A stretch of DNA of 64,000 bases from Achromobacter pestifer (GCF_902859625.1 NZ_CADIJX010000003.1:310001-374000); one strand, 5' to 3'; shown: positions 24,731 to 33,689, counted from the stretch's first letter. Made by a program: numbers and translations. The notes: generated from the sequence alone by a model not told the origin.

Positions 24731-26296
24731 TCAGGACGTGACTTCCTGTAGCCTGCCTTCGCCATCGAAGACCAGGCGAACAATCGCCCCGGCCAGCCGG
24801 TGCTGCGGATGATGGCGCAGGGACTGCGGCAGCAAGACGCGGACGACGTCCGACGGATCCTGCGAGCAGCCTATGACAATGAAGGTGGCGATGGTGTTCT
24901 CATCCTCACTCTCGCTATTCTCGTCGTAGCGATCGTCGAAGATGTAGTCGGAAACGAACCGCGTGACGCCATCTGCCTCGGGGGTGAGATAGAGCATCTC
25001 ACCCTTGCGCAGAGCTTCGACCGAGTATTCGCCCGGCTCGCCTTCGAGGCTGACGCTGAGCGTCTCGACCAGTTTCAAAACGAGCGGATCGTCGGCCAGC
25101 GGAGGGTCGGCATCCTGATGCAGCGTAGCCCCTTGCTTGATGACGATCCGGCTCGTATCCAGAGTTCTGACCATGCCGTGCAGCCAGTGCCCTGGGTCGA
25201 GACGGCCATCCTCGAGCAGGAAGGCGTCGCGCGCCTCCAGATAGACCTGCGCCACATGCTCGTCGATCGCATCCTCTTCGATGGACCAGACGCCGGTTGC
25301 TTCGAGTGCTTGCTTCGCCACGATCCCTTCGAGCGAGTAGCGCTTCCAGTACCGACGATAGCCAGGGGGCTGACTGTGCCAGTTACGGAACCAGCTACGC
25401 AGCGCCACTGGCACGTCGTTGAGCAGGTCGGCGTTCGAGGAATTCTGGCAGATCAATCCGTACCGATCGACGAACTCGCTGCTGGCCAAGCGCGCCTTGG
25501 CTTCGATCAGGGCCTCGCGATAGGCTAGGTCGATCGCGGCCTGGATGCGCTCGCTGTCGTCCGCCTCGTTCAGCAGGCACTGTCGATCCGGGAGCTTGGC
25601 GAGCGTGTCGTCGGGCAGGAACACGACTTGGTGGCCGCTAAACGTGGGTCGCCTGCCAATGGGCAAACCTTGCAGGAAGCATCGCCATTGCGTATGCGAC
25701 GCGTCGAGATCGAGCAGCACACGGCCCATGGTGGTTTGCCTCCACGGCAGGCGCGGGTTTGCTAGCGGCCGGGCGACCTCGACACCATTGAACGAGACGG
25801 GGACGGGAAACGCCTCGCATAGCCGTGCAAGCTCGCGTCCTACCCAGTCAGGCAGGCTTACGCCCGCTTGCGGCGACGCTACGCCGTTCAGGCGGATCTC
25901 GGTGCCGATGCGCAGCGGCGCGGGAACCACCTCGACGTCGCTGCCGCGGATGATCGCTGCGGTTTCGGCGTGGAAGGCCCGATCGACGGAATGCACGCTC
26001 AAGTGCCGGGCGAAGTACAGCGTGGACAGAGCGCCCAGGCCAAAGGCATTTTCACGGACCATCAACTCGTCGTCCCAGCCGGATTCGGCGATGAAGATGA
26101 GGGTTTGCAGATCGGCGATGCCGGTGCCGTCGTCGCTGACGGTCAGCGTGTCGTCGTCCGCGGTGATGTGAATATGGGTGGCCTGGGCGCGTCTGGCGTT
26201 CTGCAGCATTTCCCCCAGCATGGAGGCCTGGTTGAACGCATGGCGTAGGTTTGCTATCAGGCGGTGCTGATTGGTCTTGAGATGAATCGTGGGCAT
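24731..26296 (-). CDS. GHKL (Hsp90/MORC-like) ATPase of the ICE
   Basis: 521 aa from the ATG at 26296 (AAGGAGTTCAACC upstream). The N-terminal 160 residues carry the Bergerat ATP-binding fold: the Asn of MLQNARRAQA (about 33), DDGTGI (55-60) and FGLGALSTLYF (85-95). The rest is a long unassigned region that could form a middle and dimer domain. Similar stand-alone GHKL proteins sit on many ICEs; some GHKL/MORC proteins compact or sense DNA and some belong to defence systems. No partner nuclease is visible here. It starts its own unit, with leader element E upstream and a strong terminator behind. Confidence 0.75.
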   Translation of the reverse strand: MPTIHLKTNQHRLIANLRHAFNQASMLGEMLQNARRAQATHIHITADDDTLTVSDDGTGIADLQTLIFIAESGWDDELMVRENAFGLGALSTLYFARHLSVHSVDRAFHAETAAIIRGSDVEVVPAPLRIGTEIRLNGVASPQAGVSLPDWVGRELARLCEAFPVPVSFNGVEVARPLANPRLPWRQTTMGRVLLDLDASHTQWRCFLQGLPIGRRPTFSGHQVVFLPDDTLAKLPDRQCLLNEADDSERIQAAIDLAYREALIEAKARLASSEFVDRYGLICQNSSNADLLNDVPVALRSWFRNWHSQPPGYRRYWKRYSLEGIVAKQALEATGVWSIEEDAIDEHVAQVYLEARDAFLLEDGRLDPGHWLHGMVRTLDTSRIVIKQGATLHQDADPPLADDPLVLKLVETLSVSLEGEPGEYSVEALRKGEMLYLTPEADGVTRFVSDYIFDDRYDENSESEDENTIATFIVIGCSQDPSDVVRVLLPQSLRHHPQHRLAGAIVRLVFDGEGRLQEVTS

Positions 26297-26321
26297 GGTT
26301 GAACTCCTTCGAGAAGGTGAT

Positions 26322-26337
26322 GCGCCCATTGGGGCGC
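26322..26337 (-). promoter_or_regulatory. Leader hairpin of the GHKL gene
   Basis: Perfect GCGCCC-caat-GGGCGC hairpin (sense strand), 25 bases upstream of the start codon at 26296. Confidence 0.4.
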
Positions 26338-26460
26338 GTGGAGGACTGGCGCTCAGGAAAGGCGAGCGCAGGCGATGGCATGACTGGGCGAGCCAGTTGC
26401 CGGACGGAGTGAGGAGAAAAGAGGCATCGACGCCGTTGCTGGCGAGCGTCCGCAGGCAGC

Positions 26461-26560
26461 GATGCGAGGCGGACTGGTTGGTCGGCGCGGAGGGGTCCGC
26501 GGCGCAGCCTGGAGGACCGGAGCTGCTGGTGTGGTGCTGACGAATCAGCGGCGCACGATA
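26461..26560 (-). ncRNA. Three-hairpin leader element, copy E (GHKL gene)
   Basis: Stem 1 CGCGG/CCGCG (26486-26501), stem 2 GCAGC/GCTGC (26504-26526), stem 3 GCTGA/TCAGC (26536-26549). It is the copy closest in sequence to D. Confidence 0.6.
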
Positions 26561-26621
26561 CGAGATTGGCCGTAGGCGCTCAGGCTGTCGCCGGAGAACC
26601 GGAACCCGACCCTCACCGTGT

Positions 26622-28175
26622 TCAACTCAGCGCCTGGATGAGTCGGCTGCCCAACCATGCAACACATGGGACCGCCATGGAGTTGCCGATCGCCCTGTAG
26701 CGGGGTGCATCGGCTGCGGGTTTGCCGCGGTATGGCACCAGCGTGTGATCGTCCGGCATGCCTTGCAGGCGCTCGCACTCCACCGGCATCAGGCGGCGCA
26801 CCCGCCATTGCGACCAGCCCTTTGCTCCCGGGTCGATCGGCTCGTAGCGGTAGTGAGCTTCGTAGGCCGGCGCCAGCACGGGGGCTTTGGCGCCGCTTGC
26901 GCGCGGAGCCGGCGAGATACCGTCGCTCATGTCGGCGGGCAGCCCGTGTTCGCGGCCACGCAACGCCGCGCTCAGCACCATCGGCAGACCCTGGCCCGGT
27001 TTGCCGCCGCCCGTGGAGAGCGCGCCAGCGATCTGCCCGTGGCCTGACTCGAAACGAAGTTCGCCACGCGAGTTCTGCGCGAAGGCGATCGCCGGTACCA
27101 CCCCCGCATTCGCATGGATGTTGCGATGTCCGCCCGCGCGCAGTGTCGGCGCTAGTTCCACCGCTGCATCGGCACCGTGACCCTGAGCAGTGAAGGCGAT
27201 GATCGGAATGCCACGGCCGGTGCCGTCCTCGCTACAGCCCTTGCCGCCGTTGGCGGTGTTCAGGGTGTGGCTGATGGTGCCGCTCACCGACTGCACCAGG
27301 AATGTCTCAGTGTCGAAATCGTACTTGTGGCCGGGTGCCGCCAGCAGCGTCGGGCCAACGTCGATCGGCCCCTGGGTGGCTCCACCGCCGAAGGCGATGC
27401 TGACCTTGCCGTAGTCGCGGTTCAGTCCTGCATAGTCGCCTGCTGCCGCAGGGCCAGATCCAGCAGCGCGGGCAGCGTCTTCCCACGGCGCGAAGCCCGG
27501 CGAAGAATCCCCGCGCAGGCCGTCGCGCTCAAAAAGTAGTTCTGCGGGATCGATGTCGTCTCGACCACTTGCCACAAGAAACACGCGACGGCGACGTTGG
27601 GCGACGCCGAAAAATTGGGCATCGAGGACGCGCCACGCGATGCGGCGGCGGGGTCCAGACACACAACCTGCGTGCGTCCACCGCGGCCCTGGCGGTTCGA
27701 GCGCACGGCCTTCGCCGGCCAGTGCGCCCAGGAAATGCCCGAAGGCGTTGCTGCGGTCGCTGAGGACGCCGGGGACATTTTCCCAGACGAGCGTGGCCGC
27801 CGGGCGGTGAGCGCGGAGGCGGACTTGGTCGATGGCATTGGCAAGCTCCATATAGGCAAGGGTGAGCGCGCCGCGCGGATCGGCGAGCCCCTGGCGGGCG
27901 CCGGCGACGCTGAAGGATTGGCAGGGGGTTCCGCCGACCAGGATGTCCGGCGCGGGCACCGTGCCTGCACGGATCTGGTGGGCGATGCCGGTCATGTCGC
28001 CAAGGTTCGGCACGCGAGGGTAGCGGTGCGAGAGCACCGCGCAAGGGAATGGTTCGATTTCGGCGAACCAGGCCGGCTGCAGGCCGAGCGGTTCCCAGGC
28101 GAGGCTGACCGCCTCGATGCCGCTGCACACGCTGCCGTACTGCAACGCGGGCGACGGGGGGTGTTGAGGGTGCAT
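26622..28175 (-). CDS. DNA (cytosine-5) methyltransferase
   Basis: 517 aa from the ATG at 28175 (AGGAGACACGAC upstream). The C5-methyltransferase motifs are in order: motif I GSVCSGIEAVSLAWE (14-28), motif IV GGTPCQSFS with catalytic Cys85, motif VI WENVPGV (131-137), motif VIII near QRRRRVFLV, and C-terminal IGNSMAVPC (motif X). A roughly 200-residue variable region holds the target-recognition domain. No restriction endonuclease is adjacent, so it is an orphan enzyme that probably protects ICE DNA from restriction after transfer. Start fixed by the conserved N-terminus. Confidence 0.9.
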   Translation of the reverse strand: MHPQHPPSPALQYGSVCSGIEAVSLAWEPLGLQPAWFAEIEPFPCAVLSHRYPRVPNLGDMTGIAHQIRAGTVPAPDILVGGTPCQSFSVAGARQGLADPRGALTLAYMELANAIDQVRLRAHRPAATLVWENVPGVLSDRSNAFGHFLGALAGEGRALEPPGPRWTHAGCVSGPRRRIAWRVLDAQFFGVAQRRRRVFLVASGRDDIDPAELLFERDGLRGDSSPGFAPWEDAARAAGSGPAAAGDYAGLNRDYGKVSIAFGGGATQGPIDVGPTLLAAPGHKYDFDTETFLVQSVSGTISHTLNTANGGKGCSEDGTGRGIPIIAFTAQGHGADAAVELAPTLRAGGHRNIHANAGVVPAIAFAQNSRGELRFESGHGQIAGALSTGGGKPGQGLPMVLSAALRGREHGLPADMSDGISPAPRASGAKAPVLAPAYEAHYRYEPIDPGAKGWSQWRVRRLMPVECERLQGMPDDHTLVPYRGKPAADAPRYRAIGNSMAVPCVAWLGSRLIQALS

Positions 28176-28656
28176 GTCGTGTCTCCTGTTCGGGTTAAGG
28201 GAAGGCAGGAGAAAGGTGCCGAAGACCTGGAGGTCTTCGGCTGGCGAACAAGAAACCACCCGTGGGCTGTGGCAGAACGTGGCCGTCGGTGGAGCCTGTC
28301 GCTGCATCAGCAATCGCACCCGGCCCGTGTCGTGGCTGGGGCCGAAATCCTTCGGCACGCATCCGCGCACAAAAGGAGCCTGTTGTTTCGCCGGTAGGCG
28401 CCGGCATCGACTACCGGCGACCCAGCGGGTCTCCGGGCGGCTCGCATCGCAAGGCGCTGGGAGACCCGCCGAAGCGGCGGAAATAGGGAGAGCACGATGT
28501 CCGTGGAGACGAACTGCGGACGAATCCGCCTTCTCGTCGACCCGGCAGGCAATGCCGGAGCGGACGGGCACACGTCGCAGAAGGTTGAGCGTGCTTTGGG
28601 GGCCTCGCGGGGAACGCGAGGCAGGCGCATCGGCTATCGGCGATGCGATGGGGAAG
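28176..28656 (-). other. Hairpin-rich leader region of the C5 methyltransferase gene
   Basis: 481 bases with no convincing gene. Strong inverted repeats: GCCGAAGACC/GGTCTTCGGC (28219-28243), CGCCGGTAG/CTACCGGCG (28389-28419), GCGGGTCTCC/GGAGACCCGC (28425-28469), GCCTCGCG/CGCGAGGC (28602-28622) and GCATCG/CGATGC (28627-28646). It lies between topB and the methyltransferase gene. It is not clearly the same as elements A-E. Confidence 0.5.
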
Positions 28657-30684
28657 CTAGTTGGGTGGCCGGCGCGGCTTGCGTGCTGCGCTGCGGGTGC
28701 CGCCGCTCGCGCGGCGTCCCGAACTGGAGTCGATAGGAACGCTACCCTTGCAGTCGGGATAACGCGGGCACGCCCAGAAGGCGCCGTTCTTGCCGTTGCG
28801 CTGGCGCGTGGCCGCGCCGCACAGCGGACATGCCGGCCCTTCGGGCAGCTTGATGGACAAGGTGGCGCCGCGGTACTGCTGCACGAGCTGCGTGACCCAG
28901 GAAGACTGCTTCTCGACGAAGGTGTCCAGCGTCATCTGCCCGGCCTCGATCATGTCCAGGGCTTGCTCCCAGATCGCGGTCGTTCCTGGATCGGCGATCG
29001 CCGCCGGCACGGCGTCGATCAACGTGAAGGCGGCTTCGGAGGCGCGGACGGCGCGGCCTTTCTTGATGAGGTAGCCGCGCCCGAGCAGGCCGTTGATGAT
29101 GCTGGCGCGCGTAGCCTCGGTGCCGATGCCGGTCGTGTCCTTGAGCTTCTGCTTCAACCTCGGATCGCCGACGAGCTTGGCGACACCTTTCATCGCCTTG
29201 ACCAGTTCGCCCTGCGTGTAGGGCTTGGGCGGCAGGGTCTTGAGAGCCTTCAGGTCGACGTTGGCGACCTGGCAGTCCACGCCTTCGTGCAGCGCCGGCA
29301 GCACCTGGCTGCGCTGCCCAGCGTCGCTGTCGTCGTCAGAAGATTCTGGTGCGGCCAGCGCCAGACGCCAGCCGGGCACGATTACCTGCTTGCCGACGGC
29401 ATGCAGAGCCTGGCCACCGCAGGCGAGGCGTGCGACGGTGCGGTCGAACTCGTGGTAAGGGAGAAACTGCGCGAGATAGTGGGCGCGGATCAGCTTGTAG
29501 ACCGCCAGCTCCTTCTCGCTCATCGCGGCCAGGTTGGCCGGTTCCAAGGTCGGGATGATGCCGTGGTGCGCCGTCACTTTCGTGTCGTTCCACGCGCGCG
29601 AGCGCTGGTTGCGATCGAGTTGGGCGAGAAGCGGGCGAAGTCCTGGGTCGGTCTTGGCCAGGCTGTCGAGGACGGTGGGCACTTCGGCGAACATGCTTTC
29701 GGGCAGGTAACCCGAATCCGACCGGGGGTACGTCGTGGCCTTGTGTGTTTCGTAGAGCGATTGCGCAATGTCCAGCGTCTCCTGAACGTCGAGGCCGAGT
29801 TGCCGGGAGCACACTTCCTGCAAGGTGCCGAGGTCGAACGGCAGCGGTGGCGGCTCGCGTACGCGCTCGGTGTCGACGGCGATGACCTGCGCCGTACCGG
29901 CGGCGCGGATGCGCTCGGCGGCTTGCTGCGCGACCGGCTGCTGCAGGCAGCGCCCGGCGTTGTCGACGGAGCCTTGTGGCGGCATCCAGTTGGCGAGGAA
30001 GGTCTGACCGCTGGCGGACAGCGCCACGTCGATGGCCCAATACGGAACGGAAACGAATCGCGTGATCTCGCGGTCGCGATCGACTACCAGCTTCAGCGTC
30101 GGGGTCTGCACTCGGCCGACCGAGAGCACGCCGTTGTAGCCGGCCTGCCGCCCCAACACGGTGAACAACCGGCTGAGGTTCATGCCGATGAGCCAGTCGG
30201 CCCGGCTGCGCGCGAGCGCCGAGTGGTACAGCGGCAGCGTCTCGGCCGAGGGCTTGAGCGTGGCGAGGGCCTTGCGGATCGACGCATCGTTGAGTGCCGA
30301 CAGCCACAACCGCTGGATTGGGCCGCGGTAGCCGCAGTGGTCGATCAGTTCGCGGGCGATCATCTCGCCCTCGCGGTCGGCGTCGGTGGCGATCACCAGG
30401 TCGGTGGCCTGCGCCAGCAACTGCTTGACGACCTTGAACTGCGTTGCGGTGGTGGTTTTGACCACGACCTGCCAGCGCTGGGGAAGGATGGGCAGCGGTT
30501 CGAGCGCCCATCGCTTGTACTGCTCGCCGTACGCTGCCGGCGGAGCGGTTTCGATTAGGTGGCCGATGCCCCAGGTCACGCTGAGACCGGTGCCGGTGAA
30601 GCAGCCGTTACCTCGCTGGGTGGCCCCCAGGATTCGTGCGATGTCCTTGCCCTGGGACGGCTTCTCGCACAAGACCACGCGCAT
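28657..30684 (-). CDS. topB: DNA topoisomerase III (ICE type)
   Basis: 675 aa from the ATG at 30684 (GGAGGCGGA upstream). The TOPRIM domain has EKPSQGK at 7-13 and DADREGE at 101-107 (the DxDxE metal site). The active-site Tyr is in TYPRSDSGYL, about residue 319. The C-terminus has a zinc ribbon (CPLCGA...CPRYPDC) and a basic tail. The enzyme relaxes or decatenates DNA and is a constant backbone member of this ICE family, near ssb and the par genes, where it probably helps ICE replication or transfer. Confidence 0.92.
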   Translation of the reverse strand: MRVVLCEKPSQGKDIARILGATQRGNGCFTGTGLSVTWGIGHLIETAPPAAYGEQYKRWALEPLPILPQRWQVVVKTTTATQFKVVKQLLAQATDLVIATDADREGEMIARELIDHCGYRGPIQRLWLSALNDASIRKALATLKPSAETLPLYHSALARSRADWLIGMNLSRLFTVLGRQAGYNGVLSVGRVQTPTLKLVVDRDREITRFVSVPYWAIDVALSASGQTFLANWMPPQGSVDNAGRCLQQPVAQQAAERIRAAGTAQVIAVDTERVREPPPLPFDLGTLQEVCSRQLGLDVQETLDIAQSLYETHKATTYPRSDSGYLPESMFAEVPTVLDSLAKTDPGLRPLLAQLDRNQRSRAWNDTKVTAHHGIIPTLEPANLAAMSEKELAVYKLIRAHYLAQFLPYHEFDRTVARLACGGQALHAVGKQVIVPGWRLALAAPESSDDDSDAGQRSQVLPALHEGVDCQVANVDLKALKTLPPKPYTQGELVKAMKGVAKLVGDPRLKQKLKDTTGIGTEATRASIINGLLGRGYLIKKGRAVRASEAAFTLIDAVPAAIADPGTTAIWEQALDMIEAGQMTLDTFVEKQSSWVTQLVQQYRGATLSIKLPEGPACPLCGAATRQRNGKNGAFWACPRYPDCKGSVPIDSSSGRRASGGTRSAARKPRRPPN

Positions 30685-30982
30685 TCCGCCTCCTTGGATA
30701 CGTGCTGTTCATCGGATGACCAGCAGCGTGGCCGACAGCGATCGGTCGGGCAGCAAAGAAGCGGCACGCCATCGCCACCGATTTGTTGACCGAAGAAATG
30801 GTGGTTGCCGCAGCGCCATTGCGGGCAGCGGGTTGCCCGGTGGTAGCGTCGTGTCGGGGGGGAGCGCGTGGCGCTCGGCCGACGACGGTGGAGCCGTCCC
30901 TTGGGGATAGGTCCACTGAGGTCTACTGGAGCAGGGAGGGCGACTGTGGGTTGCCGCAGCCGCCCTTGAAATGTCGCAGCGG
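30685..30982 (-). other. Intergenic region upstream of topB
   Basis: 298 bases without a supported gene; open frames here have unlikely composition. It carries the conserved motif at 30898-30925 shared with the region upstream of the PFL_4669-family gene, so it probably holds the topB promoter. Confidence 0.5.
30898..30925 (-). promoter_or_regulatory. Shared operator-like motif, copy 1 (upstream of topB)
   Basis: 28 bases matching 33866-33893 at 24 positions, centred on TGGGGATAG and followed by TCCACTGA. It lies 214-241 bases upstream of the topB start. Confidence 0.45.
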
Positions 30983-31360
30983 TCAGGCAGTCTGCTTGGC
31001 GCTAAGCGTTACCGCTTCGATGCGATACGGCAGGATGCCCACGCGCCGAGCGTCCACTTTGAAGGTCACACGCTCGTTCTCGTCGGCGTCTTCCCACTCG
31101 TCGCGCACGGTGCGTCCTTCCACCAACACCCGCATGCCCTTCTGGTACAGCGTCTGCCAGTGCGCGGCGTCGCGGTGCCACAGCTCCACCGGCGCCCAGA
31201 AGCCGCCGCGATCCTCGAACTCGCCATCCTTTTGCGGAATGGGATTGTCGAAGTAGACATTCAGGCGCAGCAGCCTGCGCGGTTCGTCGTTGCCATTGGG
31301 AAACTCCCGGTACTCGGGCGTAGAGCCGATATTGCCCTCGCCGGTGAAGCGCGTACTCAT
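30983..31360 (-). CDS. ssb: Single-stranded DNA-binding protein
   Basis: 125 aa from the ATG at 31360. It starts MSTRFTGEGNIGSTPEYREF and has an OB-fold pattern (LRLNVYFDN, then GFWAPVELWHRDAAHWQTLYQKGMRVLVEG). It is short, without the acidic DDDIPF-like tail of chromosomal SSB, as usual for ICE copies (PriB-like/SSB family). It coats single-stranded ICE DNA during transfer and replication. Gene order (methyltransferase, ssb, topB) follows the backbone. Confidence 0.88.
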   Translation of the reverse strand: MSTRFTGEGNIGSTPEYREFPNGNDEPRRLLRLNVYFDNPIPQKDGEFEDRGGFWAPVELWHRDAAHWQTLYQKGMRVLVEGRTVRDEWEDADENERVTFKVDARRVGILPYRIEAVTLSAKQTA

Positions 31361-31399
31361 GGTGATACCTCCGTAGTCGATGGAAATTGCCGCACCGAG

Positions 31400-32371
31400 T
31401 CAGCGGTGCAGGTGCTGCAGGTCGAGGAACGACCCGTTCAGTTCGCAGCCGATGAAATGCCGCTGCAGTCGCAACGCCACGGCGGCAGTCGTGCCGCTGC
31501 CCATAAAGGGGTCGAGCACGGTGTCGCCGGGACGCGAGCCGGCCAGGATGCAGAGGGCCACAAGTTCCTGCGGGAACACGGCGAAATGGCTGCCCTTGAA
31601 GGCGCGACTGGCGATACTCCACACGTCGCGACGATTGCGCGTGGGACGTGCGGTGATCCTGTGCAAGTTGCCGCGCAAGTTGGCGTTAGGACCTGACCCG
31701 CGTTCTCCGGGGGGCTGACGCACAGGACGCACGTTCCCAGGGCCTCGCGGGTCGGTCGAGGGTTCGCGAATCGCCGCGTTGTCGAAGTGGTAGCGCTTTG
31801 ACTTGCTGAGCAGAAAAAGATGCTCATGCGACCGGGTGCATCGATCCCTGACCGACTCTGGCATCGGGTTGGGCTTCGCCCAGATGATGTCCTGACGCAG
31901 ATACCATCCGTCTTGCCGCAGCGCAAAAGCCAGCAACCAGGGAATGCCGAGCAGGTCTTTCGGTTTGAGCCCCGGCGGCGCCGGCGACCAACGGCCCCCG
32001 CGCGGGCCGACGGCACGGGCGCCGTACCTCTCCCAGCGCGCGCCTTGCTTGCCGCCGCCGGACTTGCCGGTAGCCGTATAGCCGTCGCCGATGTTGACCC
32101 AGAGTGTCCCGTCCTCGGCCAGCACGCGGCGAACCTCGCGAAAGACCGACACGAGGCTGGAAATGAAAGCGCCCGGCGTCGACTCGATCCCAATCTCAAG
32201 CGCCTTGTCAGGGTGATCGGGCGGCAGGTAGGAGCGCAGCCGGAAATACGGCGGGCTCGTCACGCACATCTGAACGCGCACCCCGTCAGCCTGCATCTGC
32301 CGAAGCAGCCGGGCGCTGTCTCCGACGTGGGTCCTGTCGAGCCAATTGTCGGCGGCCGCAAGGCTGGTCAT
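31400..32371 (-). CDS. Beta-class DNA methyltransferase (N4-C or N6-A)
   Basis: 323 aa from the ATG at 32371, which overlaps the DUF3158 stop by four bases. The catalytic motif TSPPYF is at 38-43, and the SAM-binding DPFMGSGTT is near 285, C-terminal to it, which is the beta-class order. Between them lies the target-recognition region. No restriction enzyme adjoins. It is one of three DNA methyltransferases on this ICE. It could protect the element from host restriction or mark it epigenetically. Confidence 0.88.
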   Translation of the reverse strand: MTSLAAADNWLDRTHVGDSARLLRQMQADGVRVQMCVTSPPYFRLRSYLPPDHPDKALEIGIESTPGAFISSLVSVFREVRRVLAEDGTLWVNIGDGYTATGKSGGGKQGARWERYGARAVGPRGGRWSPAPPGLKPKDLLGIPWLLAFALRQDGWYLRQDIIWAKPNPMPESVRDRCTRSHEHLFLLSKSKRYHFDNAAIREPSTDPRGPGNVRPVRQPPGERGSGPNANLRGNLHRITARPTRNRRDVWSIASRAFKGSHFAVFPQELVALCILAGSRPGDTVLDPFMGSGTTAAVALRLQRHFIGCELNGSFLDLQHLHR

Positions 32372-32904
32372 GGCGCAGCCCGCTGGGTTGCCGAACCCGC
32401 ACCCGTCCGTCGTGCATAGACCGCATCGGCGTGGGCGATCTTGCTGGCGCATTCGAGGGCCTGCCGGGCGATGCTATGGGTCAGGCTGATCTGCATGTTG
32501 AGGACGATGCGCTGCAGCTCCATCGCGTACAGATCATCGATGAGGCCGTCTGGGGTGGCGCGGCTGGCGATCAGACCCTGCCACAGCGACACCCCCATCG
32601 CGGAGCGGTCGAGGTTGCGCCAGCGCAGAAAGACGGTCCCTGCGCCAGTCACCTGCTGGGCCAGTTGGACGGGCAGTAGGCTGAAGGGGTAACCGGCGGC
32701 CTGCGGCAGCACGCGCCGCTGCGCCAGTGCAATCAGTTCGTCGCGCAACGCTGTGCACTCGCTGGCCCAGGCATCGATGGCCCCTTTACCTTTAAAGGGT
32801 TTTAAAAGGCCTTTTAGATAGGACGCATGTTCGAGCGCTTGGAAGTCCGCCTGTTGCAGTGAGACGAAGCGGTCAGCCGCATGGGCGGAGATTGGCGGGC
32901 TCAT
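32368..32904 (-). CDS. DUF3158 family ICE protein
   Basis: 178 aa; the ATG overlaps the stop of the preceding gene (ATGA). Segments such as LQQADFQALEHASYLKGLLK, FLRWRNLDRSAMGVSLWQ and MELQRIVLNMQISL fit DUF3158, known from ICEclc/PFGI-1-like elements. Mostly helical. Function unknown; always next to the PFL_4669-family gene and often to ssb. Confidence 0.8.
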   Translation of the reverse strand: MSPPISAHAADRFVSLQQADFQALEHASYLKGLLKPFKGKGAIDAWASECTALRDELIALAQRRVLPQAAGYPFSLLPVQLAQQVTGAGTVFLRWRNLDRSAMGVSLWQGLIASRATPDGLIDDLYAMELQRIVLNMQISLTHSIARQALECASKIAHADAVYARRTGAGSATQRAAP

Positions 32905-33689
32905 TCTCGTTCTTCCTCGTCGGCCGCCGCAGGCGAAGGATCCTCGTCGCCACTGATATCCGCAGGTCTGGCATCGGTGGCCGACGCCGGAACGTCCTGC
33001 GCGGCGCCGGCGAGTGGCGAGCGGCGAGCAATAGGCGGCGCATAGCGAGAGCGCAGCGTGCCTTCCAGGACTTCCTGCGGCAGCTCTCCGTATTTCTCGA
33101 GCGCAGCACGTGCCACCGCGTTCTTCGCTGCAAAGTCGTCGCGGCTAGCGCCGGAGTAGCGGTACTGCTGGGCCAGTGAAAACAGGCTGCGAAGCGCGTG
33201 TGCGCCTTCGTTGAGCCAGCGCTCCAGTGTGCTGCGATCGATCAATGCTGTGTGGTGCGCGAGGATCAGCTTTCGCGCCAGGTCGTCATAGTCGGCTAGC
33301 AGATACACCGCCATGAAGCCGAGTTGTGACGACACGAACAGCGGCAGCTTGACGGGTTGGACGTTCAAGTTCTCGCCGATGCTCAGGGCGGGTGGCACAC
33401 CGGCGAGGGCCACGTCGACTTGCTCCCGCAGCGCCTGAAGCTGCTCCTTGGTGGTGTTGAGCTTGTCCTCGATGCGCAGCATCCACCAATCGGAGTACGG
33501 GTCATCCTGCTCTGCACCCCGCTTGAGCTTGTTCATGATGGACACGAAGCCATTCAGACCGATGATGCCCGGCTTGCTCTCCGCAGCAGCGCGGCCGTGC
33601 CAGATGCGCGACGCGTGATGGGTATGCAGCGTCAGCGACATTGCGCTGCGCAGCGATCCGAGGTTCAGTTGCAAGGGTTCGTTGGCCAT
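32901..33689 (-). CDS. PFL_4669 family ICE protein (TIGR03761), InrR-like by position
   Basis: 262 aa from the ATG at 33689. It contains LTLHTHHASRIWHGRAAAES and DDPYSDWWMLRIEDKL, typical of the PFL_4669 family (TIGR03761). The Asp/Glu-rich tail is low complexity. In ICEclc the gene in the equivalent place, ahead of DUF3158 and ssb, is inrR, which promotes integrase expression in the transfer-competent cells; I infer equivalence from order only. The conserved operator-like palindrome lies in its 247-base upstream region. Confidence 0.78.
   Translation of the reverse strand: MANEPLQLNLGSLRSAMSLTLHTHHASRIWHGRAAAESKPGIIGLNGFVSIMNKLKRGAEQDDPYSDWWMLRIEDKLNTTKEQLQALREQVDVALAGVPPALSIGENLNVQPVKLPLFVSSQLGFMAVYLLADYDDLARKLILAHHTALIDRSTLERWLNEGAHALRSLFSLAQQYRYSGASRDDFAAKNAVARAALEKYGELPQEVLEGTLRSRYAPPIARRSPLAGAAQDVPASATDARPADISGDEDPSPAAADEEERE

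Noticed and set aside
30608..30916. 102-codon minus-strand frame upstream of topB
   Set aside because: Overlaps the topB start, lacks a ribosome site and has low-complexity Arg/Ala/Pro composition.
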